A DNA stretch of 64,000 nt from Flavobacterium commune (GTDB lineage: Bacteria > Bacteroidota > Bacteroidia > Flavobacteriales > Flavobacteriaceae): positions 744,001-808,000 of the forward strand of contig NZ_CP017774.1 in the NCBI RefSeq assembly GCF_001857965.1. Direction: 5' to 3'. Position 1 is the first letter of the stretch. Every line of letters begins with the position of its first letter. This document shows positions 1-7,066 of this stretch, piece by piece. The notes under the pieces were generated by a model. The model did no database searches and was not told where the DNA came from. It was given only the letters and a program-made list of their open reading frames with translations. Position numbers and translations under genes: made by a program.

Positions 1-1307
1 TCGGGAATGTTGGACAAATTGCCTTTTAGTATGGCTTCAATTTGACTTTCTAATTGGTTTTTATCGGTACAAAAAATGGCAGCTTCCGGACTTGGCATCG
101 ATCTAAAATGAACGTATTTGTAATTTTGCCCAATATCCCGAATTCCTTTCTTTAACTGAGGCTGTTCATAATTATAATAGACACAAGGTTTATCATGCGC
201 TACAAAATCAAATACGGTTGAAGAGCATACATTGGTTACCAATTCGGAATGGGCACAGACATTGTGCAGTAATTGTAAGTCGGCTTTGGTAGGGAAAACT
301 TCGTTCCAATTCTTTCCTATTGCTTTCCACAAAGGATCAATTACTGCAATAACATCTTTATTAGCTTCGATCACAGCATCATATCTATTAGTCGTATCTA
401 CAGGACATTTTCTATAAATGATTCCAAGATGGTATCCCTTAATATTCAAAGCCCGAACGGCATGGGCTAAATCTTCCAAATAATATTGATCTAAGGGCGA
501 AGTGGTTTCGTCATCCCCAGAGAAACAAATGTATTTTTTTGCAGTGTCCAAATTGTATTGGGCGAAAAATGCTGCTCTGGTTTGCAACAAACTTTTATCG
601 TAATGTGGCTCAAATTGAGGAGTTCCTGTGACTATTAATTGGTTTTCCTTAACAAAAGAATAGTACTGTTGCATTTCTTTTTTCATCAAATCGCTCCACA
701 CACAATAATAATCGGTTGCTACCAGCTGCATGGCTTTAGGAACATTATCCCAGGAATACACGAATGTCAGTGTTGGAATCCCCAAATCCTGTGCTGCCAG
801 TAAGGGGCCAATGGATTGGCTAGCGCGTTGGGTGGTACAAAAAACCAAATCGGGTTTGATTTCCTGTAATTGGGCTTTGCAATAGTTGTATTTTTCGGTT
901 GAACGTTCCAGACTATTGATTCGTTTTCGGATGCGAAGAATTCCTTTTTCGGAAGAATTCAAAGCGATTAATAATCTGATAAAAAGTGTCATCAAAGTGT
1001 TTTTTATTCCGCTATAATTAAACGGAAACTTATAGGTTTGGTAAACGGAATCGGCAAACTTTTTGGTTGCTACATTCAGCTCGATGTGTTTTCTAATGCG
1101 GCAATAAAATGGGGTTAATGGGTGAATCTTTTGGGTTTTAATTTTAACCTCATCATATCCTAATTCTTCTTGTAATGGAAAGGCCGTATTGTTCCAATAA
1201 ATAATTTTATTGCCTCTTTGTTCGCCGATTTCCTTAAATTGGGTAAAGGCAAAATTGCGTAATCCTACACCGTCAGGAAAAAAAATAAGGATTTTTTTGT
1301 TTGTCAT
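1..1307 (-). CDS. GT-B-like glycosyl/glycerophosphotransferase (3' end outside window)
   Basis: This open frame starts at an ATG at 1305-1307 and runs off the left edge without a stop, giving at least 435 residues (my own translation). The start MTNKKILIFFPDGVG looks like the first strand of a Rossmann-type domain. Near the C-terminal part I read LVTNVCSSTVFDF followed by HDKPCVYYNYEQP, and upstream VTGTPQFEPH. This pattern resembles the acceptor/donor region of CDP-glycerol glycerophosphotransferase-like and polysialyltransferase-like GT-B enzymes. No transmembrane segment is obvious. Because it lies just after neuB and neuA it could act on the nonulosonate-containing glycan, but that is inference from position. 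A TAnnTTTG-like box lies 32 bases upstream. Family assignment is moderate; the specific substrate is unknown. Confidence 0.7.
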   Translation of the reverse strand, partial: MTNKKILIFFPDGVGLRNFAFTQFKEIGEQRGNKIIYWNNTAFPLQEELGYDEVKIKTQKIHPLTPFYCRIRKHIELNVATKKFADSVYQTYKFPFNYSGIKNTLMTLFIRLLIALNSSEKGILRIRKRINSLERSTEKYNYCKAQLQEIKPDLVFCTTQRASQSIGPLLAAQDLGIPTLTFVYSWDNVPKAMQLVATDYYCVWSDLMKKEMQQYYSFVKENQLIVTGTPQFEPHYDKSLLQTRAAFFAQYNLDTAKKYICFSGDDETTSPLDQYYLEDLAHAVRALNIKGYHLGIIYRKCPVDTTNRYDAVIEANKDVIAVIDPLWKAIGKNWNEVFPTKADLQLLHNVCAHSELVTNVCSSTVFDFVAHDKPCVYYNYEQPQLKKGIRDIGQNYKYVHFRSMPSPEAAIFCTDKNQLESQIEAILKGNLSNIP

Positions 1308-1338
1308 TTACTGTGAAAGTATTTTTTAAAAACTGAGG

Positions 1339-1346
1339 CAAAAATA
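1339..1346 (-). promoter_or_regulatory. Possible Bacteroidetes -7 promoter box
   Basis: On the minus strand this reads TATTTTTG, which fits TAnnTTTG, and it ends about 31 bases before the ATG of the truncated gene at the left edge. I see no clear TTG -33 element at the usual distance, so this is a weak call. Confidence 0.35.
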
Positions 1347-1412
1347 AGGGTATTGTGGTTTATATTAGAGATTATTTTTGAGAAAAATGAAACTCCTTAA
1401 TTTACTATCTAT

Positions 1413-1513
1413 ATGTGATTTGCTTAACCTGTTCGCTTTCGCTCGAGTCTCCTTCGTCGGAATGACACACTTGATGTTATTTTTTTGTCATTCCGACGAA
1501 AGAGGAATCACAT
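1413..1513. repeat. GIY-YIG-associated repeat, copy 1 (long form)
   Basis: The element begins ATGTGATT and ends AATCACAT (1506-1513), which are inverted copies. Inside, TCCTTCGTCGGAATGACA (1450-1467) is mirrored by TGTCATTCCGACGAA (1486-1500), so the element can fold into a long hairpin. An extra arm, CCTGTTCGCTTTCGCTCGAG, lies at 1429-1448. It sits in the 325-base gap 1308-1632, in which I see no gene. At least four related copies follow up to 2270. Confidence 0.8.
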
Positions 1514-1588
1514 CCTGTATTTCATTTCTATGATTATATCAAATACAACGTAATTGTAAATAATTCTCTCTCTTTATGGAATTTCTTA

Positions 1589-1658
1589 ATGTGATCTCTC
1601 CTTCGTCGAGATGACAAAACCCACCTAGTCTGTCACTCCGACGCAGAAGGAATCTCAT
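1589..1658. repeat. GIY-YIG-associated repeat, copy 2 (short form, overlaps gene end)
   Basis: It runs from ATGTGATCTCTCCTTCGTCG to AATCTCAT, with the mirrored cores CTCCTTCGTCGAGATGACA and TGTCACTCCGACG. It lacks the TTCGCTTTCGCTCGAG arm of the longer copies. Its right half contains the stop codon and last codons of the GIY-YIG gene (from 1633). Confidence 0.75.
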
Positions 1659-1980
1659 TATCTTTATTAAATCTGTAATTCAGAAACTCAAAATCTGAAT
1701 TAAAAGATCGTATCAAATTTAATTTTTTCTCCCTTCTCCAGTTTTTTAATTCTTTTTCTCGAACAATAGCCTGCTGTACCCATGTGAATTTTTCATAATA
1801 AACTAAGAACTCCAAATTGTATTTGGTTGCAAAGGTTTTATTTCCGTCCACTATATTCTGATGATGTTGTTGTAATCGTTGCTTCAAATTATTAGTCATT
1901 CCAATGTAAAAAGTACTTCTATAACTATTTGTAATTATATAAACATAATAAGTATGATATCCCTCGTTTAGTTCATACAT
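1633..1980 (-). CDS. Small GIY-YIG family nuclease
   Basis: This 115-residue protein has the N-terminal GIY-YIG signature in the form YVYIITN (residues 12-18) with FYIGMTNNLKQRL (residues 25-37). It also has the family's aromatic/charged core (YYEKFTWVQQAIVREKELKNW). It is the stand-alone single-domain type (YhbQ/UPF0213-like) common in many copies in Bacteroidetes genomes. The family cleaves DNA, but the cellular role of these small members is unknown. The last eight residues, NEIPSASE, are encoded by copy 2 of the flanking repeat, so repeat DNA forms the 3' end. Similar repeats also lie on the other side of the gene. It is oriented with the locus but is probably a passenger rather than part of glycan synthesis. 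Confidence 0.85.
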   Translation of the reverse strand: MYELNEGYHTYYVYIITNSYRSTFYIGMTNNLKQRLQQHHQNIVDGNKTFATKYNLEFLVYYEKFTWVQQAIVREKELKNWRREKKLNLIRSFNSDFEFLNYRFNKDNEIPSASE

Positions 1981-2035
1981 AATTTTCTTCTCATTAATTA
2001 TTACATAAAATTACATTCTTTGTAGACTCTCTTTT

Positions 2036-2096
2036 ATGTGATTTGCTTAGCCTGTTCGCTTTCGCTCGAGTCTCCTTCGTCGGAATCACATCACAT
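2036..2096. repeat. GIY-YIG-associated repeat, copy 3
   Basis: ATGTGATTTGCTTAGCCTG is followed by the TTCGCTTTCGCTCGAGTCTC arm and TCCTTCGTCGGAATCACATC. It matches the left half of copy 1 almost base for base, with AATCACAT joined directly to the core as if the right arm were deleted. It starts 56 bases upstream of the GIY-YIG start codon. Confidence 0.75.
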
Positions 2097-2128
2097 ATAT
2101 CGTTTTTTATTCTTTTCGTACTCCCTTT

Positions 2129-2225
2129 ATGTGATTGCTTTGCCTGTTCGCTAACACTCGAGCAATGGCATTAAGTTAAGGAAAAACACCTAGTGTTTTG
2201 TCATTCCGAAGAATGAGGAATCGCA
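2129..2225. repeat. GIY-YIG-associated repeat, copy 4 (degenerate)
   Basis: It begins ATGTGATTGCTTTGCCTGTT with a decayed arm (CGCTAACACTCGAG) and ends TGTCATTCCGAAGAATGAGG / AATCGCA (2199-2225). The left and right halves are separated by unrelated sequence. It lies in the 303-base gap 1981-2283, which holds no gene that I can see. Confidence 0.65.
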
Positions 2226-2240
2226 CTAATTACTCACGTT

Positions 2241-2268
2241 ATGTGATTCCTCCTTCGTCGGAATGACA
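2241..2268. repeat. GIY-YIG-associated repeat, copy 5 (half element)
   Basis: ATGTGATTCC followed by TCCTTCGTCGGAATGACA is a single arm of the element. It ends 16 bases before the neuB stop codon, so it could sit in the 3' untranslated end of that transcript. Confidence 0.65.
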
Positions 2269-2283
2269 CATTATAATCATTTA

Positions 2284-3159
2284 TTATCCTTTCTTATTCT
2301 TCAGCTTCTCTCTTTGCACTTGCTCGATGGGTAAAATATCAGTTGATTTGAATGTTAAAGCGGAATAAACCGCATTCAAATCACGGCTCAATTTACGCAA
2401 ACCCATGGGTTCTAAGGATGCAGCATGATCTGTGCCTTTCCAGGTTCTGTCTAAGGTATAATGCCTTTCGATAATATTAGCTCCCAAGGTGTAAGCGGCT
2501 ACATCTACTGCAATACCCAAATGATGCCCTGAGAAACCAATGTGTTTTACTTTGTCTCCGTATTTGGCTTTCAGCAAATTAATATCTAATAAGCATACAT
2601 CTTCAAAAGGAACAGGATACCCCGAAGTACAGTTGTACAACACCAAATCTTGGTTTCTTCCTTTTTCAATAAAGAAATTCACTAAATCTTCGGTTTCGTC
2701 TTTGGTAGTCATTCCTGTTGAAATGTGGATTTCGCCCTCATAATTGTCACACAACCAAGACAGCATCGCATAATTATTATTACAAGCCGAAGGAATTTTG
2801 ATAAACTCAGGATTCAAAGAAGTAATTTCTTTTGCTGAAGTAGTATCCCAAACCGAGGTAGAATAAGTAATTCCTATTGATTCGCAATAGGATTTTAATT
2901 CGGCGTGCTGGTTCACGTTGAATTCTAAATATTCGCGATGTTCACCATAGGTGGCTCCATAGGCATTCGAACTATTGGGATGGGGTGCATTGTATTGTGC
3001 TTCGGTTAATAGCTCTTTGTTGTTTCTTTTTTGGAATTTAACGGCATCGGCATTGCAAAAGATTTTAGCAATTTTGATGAGTTCTTTAGCGATTTCCATT
3101 TCTCCTTTGTGATTGCAACCTATTTCGGCAATGACATAGGGTTTTTTATAGTTGTTCAT
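2284..3159 (-). CDS. neuB: N-acetylneuraminate synthase family protein (NeuB-like, short)
   Basis: The enzyme family condenses an N-acylhexosamine with phosphoenolpyruvate to give a nonulosonic acid (sialic, legionaminic or pseudaminic type) in the cytoplasm. The TIM-barrel motifs are all visible in the 291 residues: AEIGCNHKG (11-19), DAVKFQKR (about 38-45), IKIPSACN (about 120), ISTGMTTKDE (about 146), IGFSGHHLG (about 207) and IERHYTLDRTWKGTDHAASL (about 230-249). Usual NeuB proteins are about 340 residues and end in a SAF/antifreeze-like domain that lids the neighbouring subunit's active site. This one stops soon after the barrel and has no such domain. It is paired with a NeuA-HAD fusion upstream in the transcript. 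The exact sugar cannot be told from the sequence. Confidence 0.88.
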   Translation of the reverse strand: MNNYKKPYVIAEIGCNHKGEMEIAKELIKIAKIFCNADAVKFQKRNNKELLTEAQYNAPHPNSSNAYGATYGEHREYLEFNVNQHAELKSYCESIGITYSTSVWDTTSAKEITSLNPEFIKIPSACNNNYAMLSWLCDNYEGEIHISTGMTTKDETEDLVNFFIEKGRNQDLVLYNCTSGYPVPFEDVCLLDINLLKAKYGDKVKHIGFSGHHLGIAVDVAAYTLGANIIERHYTLDRTWKGTDHAASLEPMGLRKLSRDLNAVYSALTFKSTDILPIEQVQREKLKNKKG

Positions 3160-3176
3160 ATATGCTTTTCTTTAAT

Positions 3177-3222
3177 TTTACACACCCCTAGCCCCTCTCC
3201 AGAGGGGAACTCGTTTAGTGCT
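3177..3222. repeat. CCCCTCT hairpin repeat, copy 1
   Basis: ACACACCCCTAGCCCCTCTC continues into a perfect 7-bp hairpin, CCCCTCT (3192-3198) with AGAGGGG (3201-3207), and then the motif AACTCGTTTAGTG. It is the first of three copies filling the gap 3160-3473. The hairpin may end or stabilise transcripts. Confidence 0.7.
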
Positions 3223-3260
3223 ATTTGAGAATTATTGGTATTAGAATTTACGTTTTTTTT

Positions 3261-3350
3261 ACACACCCCTAGCCCCTCTAACTCTCTTTAATATTTCTTA
3301 ATGGAGTCGTTGAATCTTCGATTTCAAGAGGGGAATTCGTTTGGTGTAAA
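3261..3350. repeat. CCCCTCT repeat, long copy 2 with inserted arm
   Basis: This copy carries the same flanks, ACACACCCCTAGCCCCTCTA and AGAGGGGAATTCGTTTGGTG. They are separated by about 47 bases, starting with ACTCTCTTTAATATTTCTTA and ending TCGATTTCA. The segment 3278-3340 matches the reverse complement of 62441-62503 with only scattered differences. Confidence 0.75.
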
Positions 3351-3400
3351 TTATTAATTTATCGTTCAGGATGTAAATTTTCACTAAAAACAAACTAAAC

Positions 3401-3448
3401 TTACACACCCCTAACCCCTCTGAAGAGGGAAATACGTTTGGGGCTAAA
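3401..3448. repeat. CCCCTCT hairpin repeat, copy 3
   Basis: TTACACACCCCTAACCCCTC is followed by TGAAGAGGGAAATACGTTTG and GGGCT. It has the same hairpin design as copy 1 and lies 26 bases before the stop of the NeuA-HAD gene. No gene is visible in the 314-base gap that holds the three copies. Confidence 0.7.
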
Positions 3449-3473
3449 TGACAACTTCATCACTAATTAAAGT

Positions 3474-4631
3474 TTAATACCTCTCATTATATTTCATAAT
3501 CCACTCACATGCTTCTCTGATGGCACCTTCGGCGGATGGTTTTGTTAGTAAATAATCGGCGTTTTGTTTTACTATTTCGGTTGCATTTGCTGGTGCAAAA
3601 GACCAACCCACACTACAGATATTTGTCAAATCATTAACATCATCGCCTATGTAGGCTAAAGCACTAAAACTTGTATTCCTTTCTTTTACAAACTGCTGTA
3701 AAAAAGCATATTTGTCTTTTACTCCTAAAAAGGTATTTTCTATTTGGAGTTTTTTCATGCGTTGGGCCACCAAGGGAGAGTTTTCTGAGGTCATTACTAC
3801 TACTTCTACCTGATGCTGACGAAGGATTTCTAATCCCATGCCATCGCGCATATCAAAAGCTTTGGCCAATTCGCCTTCGGCAGAATAGAAGACTTGCCCA
3901 TTGGTAAAAACACCATCTACATCCAGAACCAGATAATCGATGCGTTGGTGTTTTTTGGTTTTTTTCAAACGGCTTGCCAGAAGTTCTTCTACAATTTTCC
4001 AGTCGGTTGCCGAATCTATTTCGACTAGGCTGTTTTCGGGCATTTGGACTAATCCTATGTTGCCACTAAGGCGATTTTTTGAAGTTATAAAAGTGGATTT
4101 AGTTGTAGCATACACCGCTCCATTTTCAATCAACAAACCCTCAAAATCCTGACGTCTTGGACGATGAAACACATCATAGTTTTGTGGAGTTCCATCGGGA
4201 TTCCAGGTAAAACGGTGGGTATTGACTACGGTAAGTGCCGAATCGTACTTTTCGGTTTCTATTTTGTCTAAAACTGCATTGATATCAGTAGCCGTAGTCA
4301 TGGGCGAAGTGGCTTGCAGCAGGCATAGGATATCAAAATCGTACTGAATGCTTTCGGCAAACTCAATCATAGCACTTTCGGTGGAAGCGGTATCGGTAGC
4401 ATTTTCATCCGAGCGCAATAATGCTTTTACTTTTGGAGTCCAATGGTATTCTTTATCAATATAATCAATGATTTCGGAATCATCCGTAAAAACGTAGATG
4501 TTATCCAGATTTGAAAAAATAGCTTCTGCCAAGACCCAGGAAAACAATGGACGACCCAGCATTTTTTTCTTATTCTTGGCAGGAATTCCTTTGGAGTCTT
4601 TTCGTAAGGGGATAATGGCTGTTTTTTTCAT
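3474..4631 (-). CDS. neuA: CMP-nonulosonate cytidylyltransferase fused to a KdsC-like HAD phosphatase
   Basis: Residues 1 to about 225 form a CMP-sialate synthetase. IIPLRKDSKGIPAKNKKKML (6-25) is the CTP-binding N-terminal signature, and LLQATSPMT (about 105-113) follows. Residues about 228-385 form a HAD phosphatase of the KdsC/NeuNAc-9-phosphate type. It has the nucleophile motif LDVDGVFTNG (about 235), MTSENSPLVAQRMKKL (about 277) and the acidic motif YIGDDVNDL (about 327-335). The two enzymes act on either side of NeuB's product, so the fusion supplies both dephosphorylation of a 9-phosphate and CMP activation. No UDP-GlcNAc 2-epimerase or other nonulosonate precursor gene is visible, so the precursor must come from outside the window. 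It precedes neuB in the transcript. Confidence 0.92.
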   Translation of the reverse strand: MKKTAIIPLRKDSKGIPAKNKKKMLGRPLFSWVLAEAIFSNLDNIYVFTDDSEIIDYIDKEYHWTPKVKALLRSDENATDTASTESAMIEFAESIQYDFDILCLLQATSPMTTATDINAVLDKIETEKYDSALTVVNTHRFTWNPDGTPQNYDVFHRPRRQDFEGLLIENGAVYATTKSTFITSKNRLSGNIGLVQMPENSLVEIDSATDWKIVEELLASRLKKTKKHQRIDYLVLDVDGVFTNGQVFYSAEGELAKAFDMRDGMGLEILRQHQVEVVVMTSENSPLVAQRMKKLQIENTFLGVKDKYAFLQQFVKERNTSFSALAYIGDDVNDLTNICSVGWSFAPANATEIVKQNADYLLTKPSAEGAIREACEWIMKYNERY

Positions 4632-4744
4632 TTTTCATTTTAATTTATGTTCACAATGATTCATTTCTAGGATCAAAGAATTAGTAATTCGAGTAATTAT
4701 ATTGAAACATATTCAACTAAATTAATTCATAGCTGTAGAGTTAT

Positions 4745-5881
4745 TTAGCTAAAATATTTCTTGTCTCTCAATTTCATCATTGGTAATTCAAAATATTTAT
4801 AAATAAATATTGAAATCATGACTGTCAAAAACCAGTACAAAAAATATTTAAAAACAAGAGCGAAATAACTATTAAAATAAAAAACAACATTCCAATTGAT
4901 ACAATCCAACAACCAATATTGAACAATACTTAAATTAACAAGATACATAGAGTACGAAATCAGACTTACAATTGTTATAACTTGATAGACCCTTCCACTT
5001 CCTTCTTTAAAAGTACTCAAATATGGTAATAAAAAAAGTGTCCCTAATGAAGTGAAAGTAAATGAAAATACACTATCAAAAAAATTAAATTGTAAAAAGT
5101 TAAATAAATTGAACTTTATAATCATAAAAAACAAAATACCAATAATCAAAAAATGGATTTTATACTTTATCCATTTATCATTAAAATAATAAGATATATA
5201 CGCTCCAATTATCCCATACATCAAACTATCTAATCGGGTCACAACTAAACCCCTAAATTTCCAACCCCAATATTCTTCATCTAACTGTATTTTGCCAATA
5301 CTTTTAAACAAATAATATCTTATTAAAGTTGAAATTGTAATTAGTAATATTGATGTAATAAAAACAGATTTTTTTATTGTAATCTTAAAAACTTTAATAA
5401 ACCCAAAAATTATAATTGGAGTCAAAAGATAAAACCATTCTTCAACACTCAAACTCCAAGCTTCAGGAAAAAATTCAGGATGTTTGTAAAATAAATTTTG
5501 AGAAAAAATATAATATTGTAAAACATCTATAATTTTAAAATTCTTTTTAAACAATAAATTCAACACTATTAGTATTGTTAAAATAAAAAAATAGTTTGGC
5601 ATCGTTCTAAACCATCTTCTCATCCAAAAAGAATATATCAATTTAAAGGTTAGAGCATTATTATTAAATAATTCAATCAAAATACCACCAATTAAAAACC
5701 CACTTAAAACAAAAAAAATGCTAACACCGTCAAAAAGAAAGAAATTGACATATTTATATATTTCAGTTTCTACTATATAATTCCCATGTCCGAAAACTAC
5801 AAACAAAATGGCTAATGCCCTTAAAATATCCAAACCGTATATCCTATTTTGATCAATCTCTATTTTTAAAATATTACTCAA
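4745..5881 (-). CDS. Acyltransferase family 3 (OafA/NodX-like) membrane protein
   Basis: This 378-residue, very AT-rich and hydrophobic protein has about ten predicted membrane segments. The N-terminal signature GLDILRALAILFVVFGHGNY (residues 17-36) contains the conserved histidine, and FDGVSIFFVLSGFLIGGIL (about 49-67) is the second family hallmark. FPEAWSLSVEEWFYLLTPII (about 139-158) is the third. The family O-acylates (often O-acetylates) cell-surface polysaccharides from the cytoplasmic membrane. It lies between the nonulosonate genes and the first glycosyltransferase run, so it probably decorates the glycan made here. It is one of four intact acyltransferases in the window. Confidence 0.9.
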   Translation of the reverse strand: MSNILKIEIDQNRIYGLDILRALAILFVVFGHGNYIVETEIYKYVNFFLFDGVSIFFVLSGFLIGGILIELFNNNALTFKLIYSFWMRRWFRTMPNYFFILTILIVLNLLFKKNFKIIDVLQYYIFSQNLFYKHPEFFPEAWSLSVEEWFYLLTPIIIFGFIKVFKITIKKSVFITSILLITISTLIRYYLFKSIGKIQLDEEYWGWKFRGLVVTRLDSLMYGIIGAYISYYFNDKWIKYKIHFLIIGILFFMIIKFNLFNFLQFNFFDSVFSFTFTSLGTLFLLPYLSTFKEGSGRVYQVITIVSLISYSMYLVNLSIVQYWLLDCINWNVVFYFNSYFALVFKYFLYWFLTVMISIFIYKYFELPMMKLRDKKYFS

Positions 5882-5923
5882 ATTTATTCTTATTTACATT
5901 ATTCAAATCAAATACATCAGTTT

Positions 5924-7003
5924 TCAAAAAACCATTTTAAGTTGAATGTATTTTAAATCTCTATCAAAAATATATTTATATGGATTATTTCTATAATTTT
6001 TAATAATTTGCTCTAAAATTAATGCATTAACTTGCTCCATCTCTATGTAATTAATCGCTTTTTTATTTAGCTTTTTTTTTATTTGGTTCTTATATATTGT
6101 GAGTTTGTCTACTTCATCTATTCGAAGATTTAAAACTTCTTTATTAAAATTCGCAAACTGAGCCAAAACAGCACTAATTACTGTTAATGAATTAGTTAAA
6201 AACAAATCAACAGTTGGTATGCCTAATTTTAATTTTTCATACATTTCAATATCAGTCATTTTACCCCATGATTGATTTTGATTTACAATAATTCTTTTAG
6301 TTTTTTTACCTAAATCCATATAAGCATGATTAATCGCTTCTAAACCAATATGAAAAGGATGTTTACTTATTTTACTTCTATATTGTTTTGGATGCCATTG
6401 ATGTTTAACTAAAATAGATGAATCATAAAACACAACCCTACAACCTAAATTACTCATTCTTATATGGATATCAACATCTTCAGCTCCCCAACCATGATAA
6501 AATTCATCATAACCGTTAATATCTTTTAATTGTTCAGTTGGGAAAAGAGTTGTTCCTGCAACATCTATGTTTCCATCGAAATCAATTTCATATTCCTCAT
6601 ATACTTTATTTTTTAATGATTCTTCTCGCGATAAAAAACCATATTTAAAATAATAGATATCTTTACTATTTATTAACTTATAAGCTGTACTCATAAATTG
6701 TGGAGCAAAAATCAAATCTAAGTCCCCAACTAAAAAATATGGAGTATTTGTTAGTTTCAAAGCGATATTTATCGCCCTACTTTTATTCCATAACTGACCA
6801 TTCACTGGACATAAAATTAAATGAACTTTAGGATAACTGACAACTAAGTTCTTTAATCCTACTAAGTAATCCAAATCACTTCCGTAATCCACAAAAAACA
6901 ATTCAAATTCTTTTGTTGTTTGATTACGAAGAGATTCTAAACAATTCTTAACAATACGTAAATCACGATTTCTATTAGTTAAAACTAGTGTAATCATAAA
7001 CAA
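5924..7003 (-). CDS. Glycosyltransferase with GT-A fold (GT2/GT27-like)
   Basis: The protein has 359 residues. It opens with TLVLTNRNRDLRIVKNCLES and an RNQTTKEFELFFVDYGSD segment, like the nucleotide-binding start of GT2 enzymes. FLVGDLDLIF (about 90-99) carries the metal-binding DxD. YHGWGAEDVDIHIRM (about 169-183) is the WGxEDxD motif typical of the C-terminal half of chondroitin-polymerase and galactosyltransferase-type GT-A domains. The last 150 residues are lysine- and asparagine-rich and unassigned. ATG codons at residues 1 and 3 are both possible starts. The frame holds a run of nine A. The sugar transferred cannot be told from sequence. Confidence 0.83.
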   Translation of the reverse strand: MFMITLVLTNRNRDLRIVKNCLESLRNQTTKEFELFFVDYGSDLDYLVGLKNLVVSYPKVHLILCPVNGQLWNKSRAINIALKLTNTPYFLVGDLDLIFAPQFMSTAYKLINSKDIYYFKYGFLSREESLKNKVYEEYEIDFDGNIDVAGTTLFPTEQLKDINGYDEFYHGWGAEDVDIHIRMSNLGCRVVFYDSSILVKHQWHPKQYRSKISKHPFHIGLEAINHAYMDLGKKTKRIIVNQNQSWGKMTDIEMYEKLKLGIPTVDLFLTNSLTVISAVLAQFANFNKEVLNLRIDEVDKLTIYKNQIKKKLNKKAINYIEMEQVNALILEQIIKNYRNNPYKYIFDRDLKYIQLKMVF

Positions 7004-7066
7004 ATTATCTTTTTAAATGATTTTTTATATATAGTAATTAGAATATTATTTTATTGGAACAAGTCA

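Noticed and set aside
232..417. Plus-strand 61-codon open frame
   Set aside because: It lies opposite the truncated GT-B-like gene, whose minus-strand frame is continuous and has family motifs.
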